Source: Spirochaetota bacterium
Lineage (GTDB): Bacteria > Spirochaetota > Spirochaetia > Treponematales > Breznakiellaceae
DNA length: 5,826 nt
Assembly (NCBI GenBank): GCA_023406985.1
Contig: JAEXTK010000188.1
Location: forward strand, 1 to 5,826
Reading direction: 5' to 3'
The notes under the pieces are model-generated. The model did no database searches, was not told the origin of the DNA, and worked only from the letters and a program-made list of their open reading frames with translations. Positions 1-5,282 of the stretch are shown piece after piece. The stretch's first letter is position 1; every line of letters begins with the position of its first letter. Made by a program: the position numbers and the translations under genes.

Positions 1-2
1 CG

Positions 3-1304
3 GTACGCGCGCGGGCCGAGCGGGTTCTCCTCTTCATGCACCGCCGCTTCCTCACGGGCTACGCCGAACGCCAGACGAGGCTGGATACGCTCGTGGAGAC
101 CGGGCGGTACAACTGCGTGTCTTCGGCCGCGCTCTACGCCGTGCTCGCGGCCGCCGTAGGCCTCACGGTGGACGGGGTGGCGACCGTGGACCACGCCTTC
201 GTCTCCGTCCGCGCGGGCGACGAACCCATCGACGTGGAGACGACGAGCCCGTACGGCTTCGATCCGGGCAACCGCATCGAATTCCAGGACGAATTCGGGC
301 GGACCACGGGATTCGCCTACGTATCGCCCCGCAACTATCGGCAGCGGACCTCCATCAGCCGCTTGGAGCTCGTCTCGCTCATCCTCTCCAACCGGATCGT
401 GGAGCTGGAGGGGGCGGGACGCTACGCCGAGGCCGTCGGCCTGGCCCTGGATCGCCGCGAGTTGCTGTCGCTGGAGGGCCCCGGAACGGCGGCCGCGACG
501 TCCGGGCCCGCCGCGACGTCCGGGCCCGCCGCGAAGGCCGGAACCGCGGCCGCGCCGGCCTCCGGAAGCCCGCGGGCGGAGGCGGAACTCCTGGATCGGA
601 TGCTCAACTACGGGACCTCGCTCGCGCGGGCGGGCAAGGAAGCCGAGGCGCTCGCCTGGGCCGCGGAGGCCGAAGGCGTCTACGGGCCGCATCCGCGCTG
701 GGACGAATTCACCGCCGCGGTCGCGAATAATCTGCTCGCCAAGCTCGTGCGCGCGGGCCGGACGGCCGAGGCCCGCGGCGAACTGCTCCGCCTCCAGCCC
801 CGACTCGGCGAGGGGGCGAAGCGGAGTCTGGACGCGCTCGTCACCGACGCGGAATTGGTCGCGGCGATCGGCGCCGCCACCGGCGCCGTGACCGGGCCCG
901 GCGCCGTGACCGACGGCGACGCCGTGGATGCCGCCGTCGCGCTCGTCGCGGCCGCGGTGCGACGCGGTGCGGTCACCGCGGAGCGGGGGCGGGAATTGAC
1001 GGTCTACGCCCGCCTCAAGGTTGCCGAACGTGCCGCCCGGGCGGAGGGGGGGCGGGCCGCCATCGCCGCGGTGGAAGATGCCATCGCCGCCGACGGGCGC
1101 GACCGCAGGCTGGAGGATGCCCTACGGGTCTACCGGTCCAACCGCGTCTCGGAGCTCCACAACGCCTTCGCCGTCCTCTACAACGCGGGACGCTACGCGG
1201 AGGCGCGGGAGGCCGCGGCCGCCGCGCTCGCGGAGTATCCCGAGGATCGCCGCCTCCGCGCGGATCTGGGCACCGTGGAGCGCGCTCTCTCCCGCAGGCC
1301 CTGA
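3..1304 (+). CDS. Transglutaminase-like protein with TPR-type repeats (5' partial)
   Basis: The reading frame is open to the left edge of the window, and the codons before the first ATG (position 36) read as continuous protein (VRARAERVLLF), so the true start lies outside. Numbering from the ATG at 36, residues 1-105 look like a transglutaminase/cysteine-protease-like fold. The candidate triad is Cys27 (in GRYNCVSSAALY), His53 (in VDHAF) and Asp66 or Glu68 (in IDVETT), followed by a conserved-looking GFDPG / TGFAYVSPRNY stretch. The rest is Ala-rich and helical, with TPR-like A/B helix pairs near residues 114-145, 186-215, 225-255 and 370-402 (for example LYNAGRYAEAREAAAAALAEYPED). Low-complexity linkers lie at about 150-180 and 280-295. 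The layout resembles spirochaetal TPR proteins with a transglutaminase-like N-terminal part. Substrate, and whether it is enzymatically active, are unknown. A signal peptide, if any, would be upstream. Family call fairly sure; function not assigned. Confidence 0.8.
   Translation, partial: VRARAERVLLFMHRRFLTGYAERQTRLDTLVETGRYNCVSSAALYAVLAAAVGLTVDGVATVDHAFVSVRAGDEPIDVETTSPYGFDPGNRIEFQDEFGRTTGFAYVSPRNYRQRTSISRLELVSLILSNRIVELEGAGRYAEAVGLALDRRELLSLEGPGTAAATSGPAATSGPAAKAGTAAAPASGSPRAEAELLDRMLNYGTSLARAGKEAEALAWAAEAEGVYGPHPRWDEFTAAVANNLLAKLVRAGRTAEARGELLRLQPRLGEGAKRSLDALVTDAELVAAIGAATGAVTGPGAVTDGDAVDAAVALVAAAVRRGAVTAERGRELTVYARLKVAERAARAEGGRAAIAAVEDAIAADGRDRRLEDALRVYRSNRVSELHNAFAVLYNAGRYAEAREAAAAALAEYPEDRRLRADLGTVERALSRRP
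492..534 (+). repeat. 18-bp in-frame tandem repeat (two copies plus a partial third)
   Basis: Two identical 18-bp units lie at 492-509 and 510-527, and the first 7 bases of a third follow. They encode Ala-Ala-Thr-Ser-Gly-Pro twice (residues 153-164 counted from the ATG at 36) in the flexible linker after the catalytic-like domain. Because the unit is a multiple of three, gain or loss of a copy would keep the reading frame. Confidence 0.9.
882..917 (+). repeat. Second 18-bp in-frame repeat, imperfect
   Basis: Units at 882-899 and 900-917 share an identical first 13 bases and then diverge. They encode GAVTGP followed by GAVTDG (residues 283-294). A related shorter stretch lies just before, at 870-881. 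This is the same unit length as the repeat at 492 but a different sequence, in another linker of the same protein. Confidence 0.7.
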
Positions 1305-1310
1305 TCCGCA

Positions 1311-1343
1311 CGCGGGATCCCCGCCCCGCGGCGTCAACATTTT
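1311..1343 (+). terminator. Weak terminator candidate after the first gene
   Basis: A 6-bp G+C stem (1311-1316 with 1325-1330, 8-nt loop) begins 7 bp after the stop codon. A run of only four T (1340-1343) follows, and it is 9 bases from the stem rather than adjacent to it. It could end transcription of the first gene, but the geometry is poor, so this is a low-confidence call. Confidence 0.22.
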
Positions 1344-1376
1344 ACGAAACTTGTTTCGTGACATCTTTAGGATGTC
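1336..1376. promoter_or_regulatory. Two adjacent inverted repeats, candidate operators of the chemoreceptor gene
   Basis: The first is ACGAAAC-TT-GTTTCGT at 1344-1359, a perfect 7-bp dyad with a 2-bp centre. It extends imperfectly to 1336-1367 with 12 of 16 position pairs complementary. The second is GACATC-TTTAG-GATGTC at 1360-1376, a perfect 6-bp dyad with a 5-bp spacer, immediately abutting the first. Neither is followed by a T-run, so neither looks like a terminator. They lie just upstream of the extended -10 element, at about -50 and -33 from the predicted transcription start, which suits a DNA-binding regulator. The first resembles LacI/ROK-type dyads in general form only; the binding protein is unknown. 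Confidence 0.5.
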
Positions 1377-1385
1377 CAAAATGTA

Positions 1386-1394
1386 TGCTATACT
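1386..1394 (+). promoter_or_regulatory. Extended -10 promoter of the chemoreceptor gene
   Basis: TGCTATACT reads as an extended -10 box: TG, one base, then TATACT (5 of 6 matches to TATAAT). No good -35 is present; TTTAGG at 1366-1371 has the right 17-bp spacing but a poor match. This is typical of extended -10 promoters or of activator-dependent ones. The start of transcription would fall at about 1400-1402, which is on the ATG of the following gene. Confidence 0.5.
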
Positions 1395-1400
1395 CGGTCC

Positions 1401-3344
1401 ATGAACATCAGGGCAAAACTCTTCTTGCTCATCTTCGGGATCATCGCCCTGTTGGCCGGGGCTTCGTCGGTATATTTCCTGCTCCAAGCTCCGGTCACGA
1501 GGATCGAGAGCGAACGCGAGGTGCTCGACGAACTCGCGCTTTCGATCCGCACCGTCCAGGTGGAACTCAATCGTCTGGACGCTTCCACCTTCGTCGTCCA
1601 GCGGCCGCGGTTCGAAAAAGCGACCGTATTCCTCGGCGAGGCGTTCAAGCACCTCCGCGACGTGACCTACCTCCGGACGAGCGACGCCCAGCTCGTCGAA
1701 GCCATCGACATCGTCGAACGGCTCCAGAAACTCAACGAGGAAAACCTCGCGCTCGTCAAGGAGCTTTACGGCGTGCTCTACAAGGACGCCGAGACGCTGT
1801 TCGTGTTTCCCGATTCGATCTCGTTCCGCCGATTCTATGCGGCCGACACCATAGCCGACCGCAAGCCCGAGGCCCGGGTCGTGGCTCTCTACAACCTGGG
1901 CCGGCTGGAGTCGGCGGCGAGCATCCTCAACGACAGCCTGGAATCTTCGTACCAGGTCATCCTGGAGCAGGGCGGCGTCATCGACCACCGCATCGCGGCG
2001 ATCCGGTTTCGCGCCGCGCTCACGGCTTCCATCATCATCGGCCTCTTCATCATCGTGATCAGCGCCGCCGCCATCCTCTTCGCGAACTCCATAGCCAAGA
2101 GCATCTTCATCATCGCGAACGGCGTCCGCGGGCTCAAGGAGGGCGACCTCTCGGTCTCCTTCGACCTCAAGGGGAAGGACGAGGTCGGCGTGCTCTCCCG
2201 CGGCATGAACGAATTCATCCAGGCCCTCGACGGCTCCGTGCTCGGGATCAAGGACGCCGCGCAGCGGAACGCCCAGGTGCGCGACCGGCTCCTGGACGCG
2301 ACGCGGGCGACGGGCGTCTCCCTGGAGGAGATGCGCGGCGCGGTGCGGGACGTGGAACTCCAAGCGCAGCGCCTGGATCAGCGCATCGCCGAAAGCCGCC
2401 GTTCGGTCAATTCCATCGCGAACGGGGTCGGGCAGCTCGACCAGCGCATCACCGACCAGATCGCGATGGTGGAAGAGTCCACGGCCTCCATCACCCAGAT
2501 GCTCGCGACCATCGGCAACATGGCGCGCCTCGCGGAGAAGGACCGCTCGCTCGCGGACGGCCTCGTCCGCACCTCCGATTCCGGCAGGGAAGTGTTCCAG
2601 TCCACCTTCGAGAAGATCGAGGCGATCACCGAGCGCGCGGGCAAGATCGAGGAGATGATCCAGATCATCGACACGATCGCCGGACAGACGAACCTCCTGG
2701 CGATGAACGCGGCCATCGAGGCGGCCCACGCGGGCGAGGCGGGCAAGGGTTTCGCGGTGGTATCCGATGAGATCCGCAAGCTCGCCGAGGCGTCGGCCGA
2801 GGGCTCGCGGGAGATCGCGGGCTCGGTGCGGGCCATCATCGACTCCATCTCGAGCGCCAAGGAAGGCAGCGAGGCCACGAACCTGGCCTTCGCCGAGATC
2901 GACGAGCGCATCCGCGAGGTTTCCCGCTCGGTCTCCGAGATCAGCGCGAGCCTCGGAGAGACGGACGTCGGCGGCCGGCAGATCCTCACGGCGATGACCT
3001 CGCTCCGCGAACTCTCCGCCTCCATCAACGCCGAATCCCGGAGCGTGGCGGAGAATACCCGCCTCATCGACGCCTCCATGGGCGACCTGGACCAAGTCGG
3101 CCGGAGCGTCCGCGAATCGATGGGCGCCATCGCCCAGCGGACCGACGACATCGCCGACGCGTCCGACCGTTCGGCGAGCCTGGCCGAGGAACTGTCCGGC
3201 GTGGGAGCCGACCTGGAAGTCCGGATCTCCCACTTCAAGACGACCTGCGAGGCCGAGGGCGGCTCCGTCGGGGCCGGCGGAGCCTGCGAGGAAGGCTCCG
3301 CCGAGATCGAAGAGTTGGACGCGGAGGTCAGCCCTTCAGTTTGA
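1401..3344 (+). CDS. Methyl-accepting chemotaxis protein (transmembrane chemoreceptor)
   Basis: A 647-aa inner-membrane receptor that would signal ligand binding to CheA/CheW. The order is: transmembrane helix 1 (about residues 7-28), a periplasmic, mostly helical sensor region (about 30-205) with no Cache motif I can recognise, transmembrane helix 2 (206-228, rich in Ile/Ala), a HAMP linker (229-283, with DEVG at 260-263), then a long coiled-coil signalling domain. The hairpin tip, about 424-465, carries IDTIAGQTNLLAMNAAIEAA followed by HAGEAGKGFAVVSDEIRKLAE, the highly conserved CheA/CheW contact region. The C-terminal tail is acidic and has the protein's only two cysteines (616 and 629). 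It lacks the NWETF-type CheR/CheB tether. An in-frame stop at 1368 with no start codon in between makes this ATG the first possible start. No Shine-Dalgarno sequence precedes it. The ligand cannot be told from sequence. Confidence 0.95.
   Translation: MNIRAKLFLLIFGIIALLAGASSVYFLLQAPVTRIESEREVLDELALSIRTVQVELNRLDASTFVVQRPRFEKATVFLGEAFKHLRDVTYLRTSDAQLVEAIDIVERLQKLNEENLALVKELYGVLYKDAETLFVFPDSISFRRFYAADTIADRKPEARVVALYNLGRLESAASILNDSLESSYQVILEQGGVIDHRIAAIRFRAALTASIIIGLFIIVISAAAILFANSIAKSIFIIANGVRGLKEGDLSVSFDLKGKDEVGVLSRGMNEFIQALDGSVLGIKDAAQRNAQVRDRLLDATRATGVSLEEMRGAVRDVELQAQRLDQRIAESRRSVNSIANGVGQLDQRITDQIAMVEESTASITQMLATIGNMARLAEKDRSLADGLVRTSDSGREVFQSTFEKIEAITERAGKIEEMIQIIDTIAGQTNLLAMNAAIEAAHAGEAGKGFAVVSDEIRKLAEASAEGSREIAGSVRAIIDSISSAKEGSEATNLAFAEIDERIREVSRSVSEISASLGETDVGGRQILTAMTSLRELSASINAESRSVAENTRLIDASMGDLDQVGRSVRESMGAIAQRTDDIADASDRSASLAEELSGVGADLEVRISHFKTTCEAEGGSVGAGGACEEGSAEIEELDAEVSPSV
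3275..3303. other. Strong hairpin in the chemoreceptor 3' end and the opposing operon's 3' trailer
   Basis: CGGCGGAGCC at 3275-3284 and GGCTCCGCCG at 3294-3303 form a perfect 10-bp inverted repeat with a 9-nt loop. A further GGCTCCG at 3261-3267 could pair with the left arm instead. On the plus strand it lies in the coding tail of the chemoreceptor. On the minus strand it starts 24 bases past the oxidoreductase stop codon, where a terminator would be expected. No T-run follows on the minus strand, so it is at most a non-canonical terminator or a 3'-end stabilising stem. Confidence 0.35.
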
Positions 3345-4404
3345 GCGGCTTGCCGATCCGCGCGCTCTCGTAGAGGGCGTCGAGCAGCTCCATGACCACG
3401 AGGCCCTGGCGGCCGTCGGCGTCGTGGGGCCTATCGGCGACGATGGCTTCCGCGAAATGCGCCATGGCGCTCGGCGTGGAACGGGCGCCCGCGGCCCAGA
3501 GCGTGCGCTCGTGGTACGCCGCGTCCCAGAGCCCTCCCGCCGTCTCCGTGAAGAACTCCGCCTCGAACCGATACGCTTCGCCGACGTTCCGGTGCACGAG
3601 GCCTCCCTTGGTGCCGAGGACGCGGGTCTCCATGAGCTCGTTCTCCTTGATGTTCGCCGCCCAGGACGCCTCCACGCTCATCGTCGCGCCGTCCTTGAAC
3701 CGGATGAAGCCGGTCGCGAGGTCCTCCACGCTGTAGGTCTTTTGCTCGCGCTCGGCGATCTCCGCCGCGATGGGATCGTAGGTCGCGCCCATGACCCATT
3801 CGGGCTCGGGATACCCCATGAACCAGAGCGCGAGGTCCACGCGATGGACGCCCAGGTCGATGAGGGGGCCGCCGCCCGCGAGTTCCTTGGTTCCGAACCA
3901 GCCGCCGAAACCCGGCATGCCCCGCCTCCGGAGCCAGCTCGTGCGGGCGTAGTACGCGTCCCCAAGGTCGCCCGCGTCGATGCGGGCCTTGAGCGCCTGG
4001 GCTTGGGGCGTGAAACGGTAGGAAAAGTTGATCATGATGCGGCGCTTCGCCGCGTCCGCCGCCGCGAGCATCTCGCGCGCCTCGGCCGCGTTCATGGCCA
4101 TCGGCTTCTCGCAGAGGACGTGGGCCCCCGCGCGGAGGGCGCGGATGGTCAGCTCCTTGTGGAACTTGTTCGGCACCGCGACGCTCACCACATCGCAGCC
4201 GGCCGCATCGATGAGCTCGGTCCCCGTCTCGTAGCGCGCCGCGATGCCGTACTTGTCGCCGATCTCCGCGAGGCGCGCGGGGTCGGCGTCGGCCACGGCG
4301 ACCACCTCGCAGGCGGCCGAGGACCGGTAGCCTTCTATGTGGCTCTTCCCGATGCCGAGGCCGATCACGCCGACCCGCAGCTTCTTTCCTTTCGCGGGGC
4401 TCAT
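3328..4404 (-). CDS. Gfo/Idh/MocA-family NAD(P)-dependent sugar oxidoreductase (ThuB-like by context)
   Basis: A 358-aa cytoplasmic protein of normal length for the family, which oxidises or reduces hydroxyl groups of sugars, inositols or their derivatives. The N-terminal Rossmann fold shows VGVIGLGIGKSH (Gly15, Gly17, Gly19, His22), and the end of strand 2 reads VVAVADADPARL. The family EKP motif is at 99-101, so Lys100 is the likely catalytic lysine. The C-terminal domain has GGGPLIDLGVHRVDLALWFMG, giving Asp183 and His187 as the other expected catalytic-site residues. All key residues are present, so it should be active. Its ATG overlaps the stop of the upstream ThuA gene (ATGA), so the two are co-translated. 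The pairing resembles rhizobial ThuA/ThuB, but the substrate is inference. Its 3' end overlaps the convergent chemoreceptor gene by 17 bp. Confidence 0.93.
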   Translation of the reverse strand: MSPAKGKKLRVGVIGLGIGKSHIEGYRSSAACEVVAVADADPARLAEIGDKYGIAARYETGTELIDAAGCDVVSVAVPNKFHKELTIRALRAGAHVLCEKPMAMNAAEAREMLAAADAAKRRIMINFSYRFTPQAQALKARIDAGDLGDAYYARTSWLRRRGMPGFGGWFGTKELAGGGPLIDLGVHRVDLALWFMGYPEPEWVMGATYDPIAAEIAEREQKTYSVEDLATGFIRFKDGATMSVEASWAANIKENELMETRVLGTKGGLVHRNVGEAYRFEAEFFTETAGGLWDAAYHERTLWAAGARSTPSAMAHFAEAIVADRPHDADGRQGLVVMELLDALYESARIGKPLKLKG

Positions 4405-5186
4405 CGGAGGTCCTCCGCGCTCTGCACGACCCCTACCGCGCCGAACTCGGCCGGGGGCGGAGGCAGCGGCTCCAGGGCCGCGACGTTCGGCGCCCCGTCG
4501 GGGATGCGGACGGTCGCCGCCGCCCAGCGGGCGGCGTTGGCCAGGATCTTACGGACCGTCGGATCGTAGTAGGTGGGGTACGCCTCGTGGCCGGGCCGGA
4601 AATAGAACACCTTGCCCGCGCCGCGGTTCCAGCAGGCGCCGGAACGGAAGACCTCGCCTCCCTGGAACCAGGAGAGGAACACGAGTTCTCCGGGCGCGGG
4701 TATGTCGAAGCGTTCGCCGTACATCTCCTCGTGCGCCAGCTCGAAGTATTCCCCGAGGCCGGCCGCGATCGGGTGGGCGCGCTCCACGACCCAGAGCCGC
4801 TCCTTCTCCGCGGCCTCGCGCCACTTGAGGGAACAGGTCGTGCCCATGAGGGACCGGAAGATCTTGGAATAGTGGCCCGAGTGGAGGACGATGAGGCCCA
4901 TTCCCTGGAGGACCCGCTCCTTCACGCGCTCGACGATCTCGTCCGAGACCTTGTCGTGGGCCAGGTGGCCCCACCAGAAGAGGACGTCCGCGTCGTCCAG
5001 GACTTCCGCGGAGAGGCCGTGTTCGGCCTGGTCGAGGGTCGCGGTTCGGACGGAGAAGCCGCCGGCCTCCCGCAGACCCTGCGCGATGACGGCGTGCAGG
5101 CCGTCCGGATATACGCGGCGCACGTCCTCGTGCTCCCGCTCGTGGATGAACTCGTTCCACACGACGACGTTGATGGAAGATGGCAT
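4401..5186 (-). CDS. thuA: ThuA-family protein (trehalose-utilisation-type, glutamine-amidotransferase-like fold)
   Basis: A 261-aa cytoplasmic protein, typical for the ThuA family. Family hallmarks run the whole length: INVVVWNEFIHE (5-16), VYPDGLHAVIA (25-35), AEHGLSAEVLDDADVLFWWGH (54-74), GMGLIVLHSGHYSKIF (95-110), LKWRE (120-124), HPIAAG (138-143), HEEMYGERFDIP (152-163) and FYFRPGHEAYPTYY (194-207). Rhizobial ThuA works with the dehydrogenase ThuB in converting trehalose and related disaccharides via keto-sugar intermediates. The exact reaction here is not known. The ATG at 5186 is chosen because AAGGAG lies 6 nt upstream and the protein begins at the conserved first strand. The frame stays open further upstream to about 5711, but that part is antisense to the cupin gene and shows no family similarity. 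It is the first gene of a two-gene operon with the oxidoreductase. Confidence 0.93.
   Translation of the reverse strand: MPSSINVVVWNEFIHEREHEDVRRVYPDGLHAVIAQGLREAGGFSVRTATLDQAEHGLSAEVLDDADVLFWWGHLAHDKVSDEIVERVKERVLQGMGLIVLHSGHYSKIFRSLMGTTCSLKWREAAEKERLWVVERAHPIAAGLGEYFELAHEEMYGERFDIPAPGELVFLSWFQGGEVFRSGACWNRGAGKVFYFRPGHEAYPTYYDPTVRKILANAARWAAATVRIPDGAPNVAALEPLPPPPAEFGAVGVVQSAEDLR
4405..4417 (-). promoter_or_regulatory. Ribosome binding site of the oxidoreductase, inside a small hairpin
   Basis: On the minus strand, GGAGG (4416-4412) sits 7 nt before the ATG and is a strong Shine-Dalgarno match. It lies within CGGAGGACCTCCG, so in mRNA the bases CGGAG and CTCCG can form a 5-bp stem with a 3-nt loop that hides the site. 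Ribosomes finishing ThuA would pass through and open it, which fits translational coupling through the ATGA overlap. Pairing is seen in the sequence; the regulatory role is inferred. Confidence 0.6.
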
Positions 5187-5192
5187 GATGCG

Positions 5193-5198
5193 CTCCTT
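5193..5198 (-). promoter_or_regulatory. Ribosome binding site of thuA
   Basis: AAGGAG on the minus strand, 6 nt before the ATG at 5186. It decides the start in a frame that remains open about 525 bases further upstream. Confidence 0.75.
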
Positions 5199-5208
5199 GC
5201 TGAGGTGG

Positions 5209-5214
5209 AGTATA
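5209..5214 (-). promoter_or_regulatory. Candidate -10 box of the thuA operon
   Basis: TATACT on the minus strand, the same hexamer as in the chemoreceptor promoter. Transcription would start near 5202, leaving a leader of about 16 nt that just includes the ribosome binding site. No -35 match is seen at 16-18 bp spacing, which suggests an activator-dependent promoter. One arm of the inverted repeat at 5216-5259 lies next to it. Confidence 0.45.
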
Positions 5215-5215
5215 C

Positions 5216-5259
5216 GGAACGGGGCACCGCGCGGAGCGGGTTCGCTATTGCCGCGTTCC
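5216..5259. promoter_or_regulatory. Inverted repeat in the divergent intergenic region, candidate operator
   Basis: GGAACGGGGCA at 5216-5226 and TGCCGCGTTCC at 5249-5259 are complementary at 10 of 11 positions, separated by 22 bp. The arm centres are 33 bp apart, about three helical turns, so both arms would face the same side of the DNA. The position between thuA and the divergent cupin gene, with one arm touching the thuA -10/-35 zone, fits a binding site for the neighbouring regulator. The rest of this 96-bp spacer holds no small gene that I can see. Confidence 0.4.
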
Positions 5260-5282
5260 CCGAAGGATAGTAAATTTCTTAG

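Noticed and set aside
36..38. ATG at 36 as the true start of the first gene
   Set aside because: The frame is open to the window edge and the preceding residues look like part of the same domain, so the gene is treated as 5' truncated.
1344..1376. The promoter dyads as a terminator for the first gene
   Set aside because: Neither stem is followed by a T-run, the first has a very small loop, and both sit directly upstream of a good -10 box, which fits operators better.
1122..3233. A 703-codon open frame on the minus strand, antisense to the chemoreceptor and the end of the first gene
   Set aside because: It is rich in Arg, Asp, Gly and His with no recognisable domain, and it mirrors the GC-biased codons of a clear chemoreceptor gene. 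Long antisense frames are expected at this base composition.
3424..4569. A 381-codon plus-strand frame opposite the oxidoreductase
   Set aside because: The composition is typical of an antisense shadow, and the minus strand carries a full-length family protein with intact motifs over the same bases.
5263..5267. AAGGA as the ribosome binding site of the cupin gene
   Set aside because: It lies 15 nt from the ATG, too far for normal spacing, and a stop codon immediately precedes the ATG, so no earlier start can use it.
4587..5270. A 227-codon plus-strand frame opposite thuA
   Set aside because: It is a shadow of the thuA codons, without a ribosome binding site or any recognisable motif.
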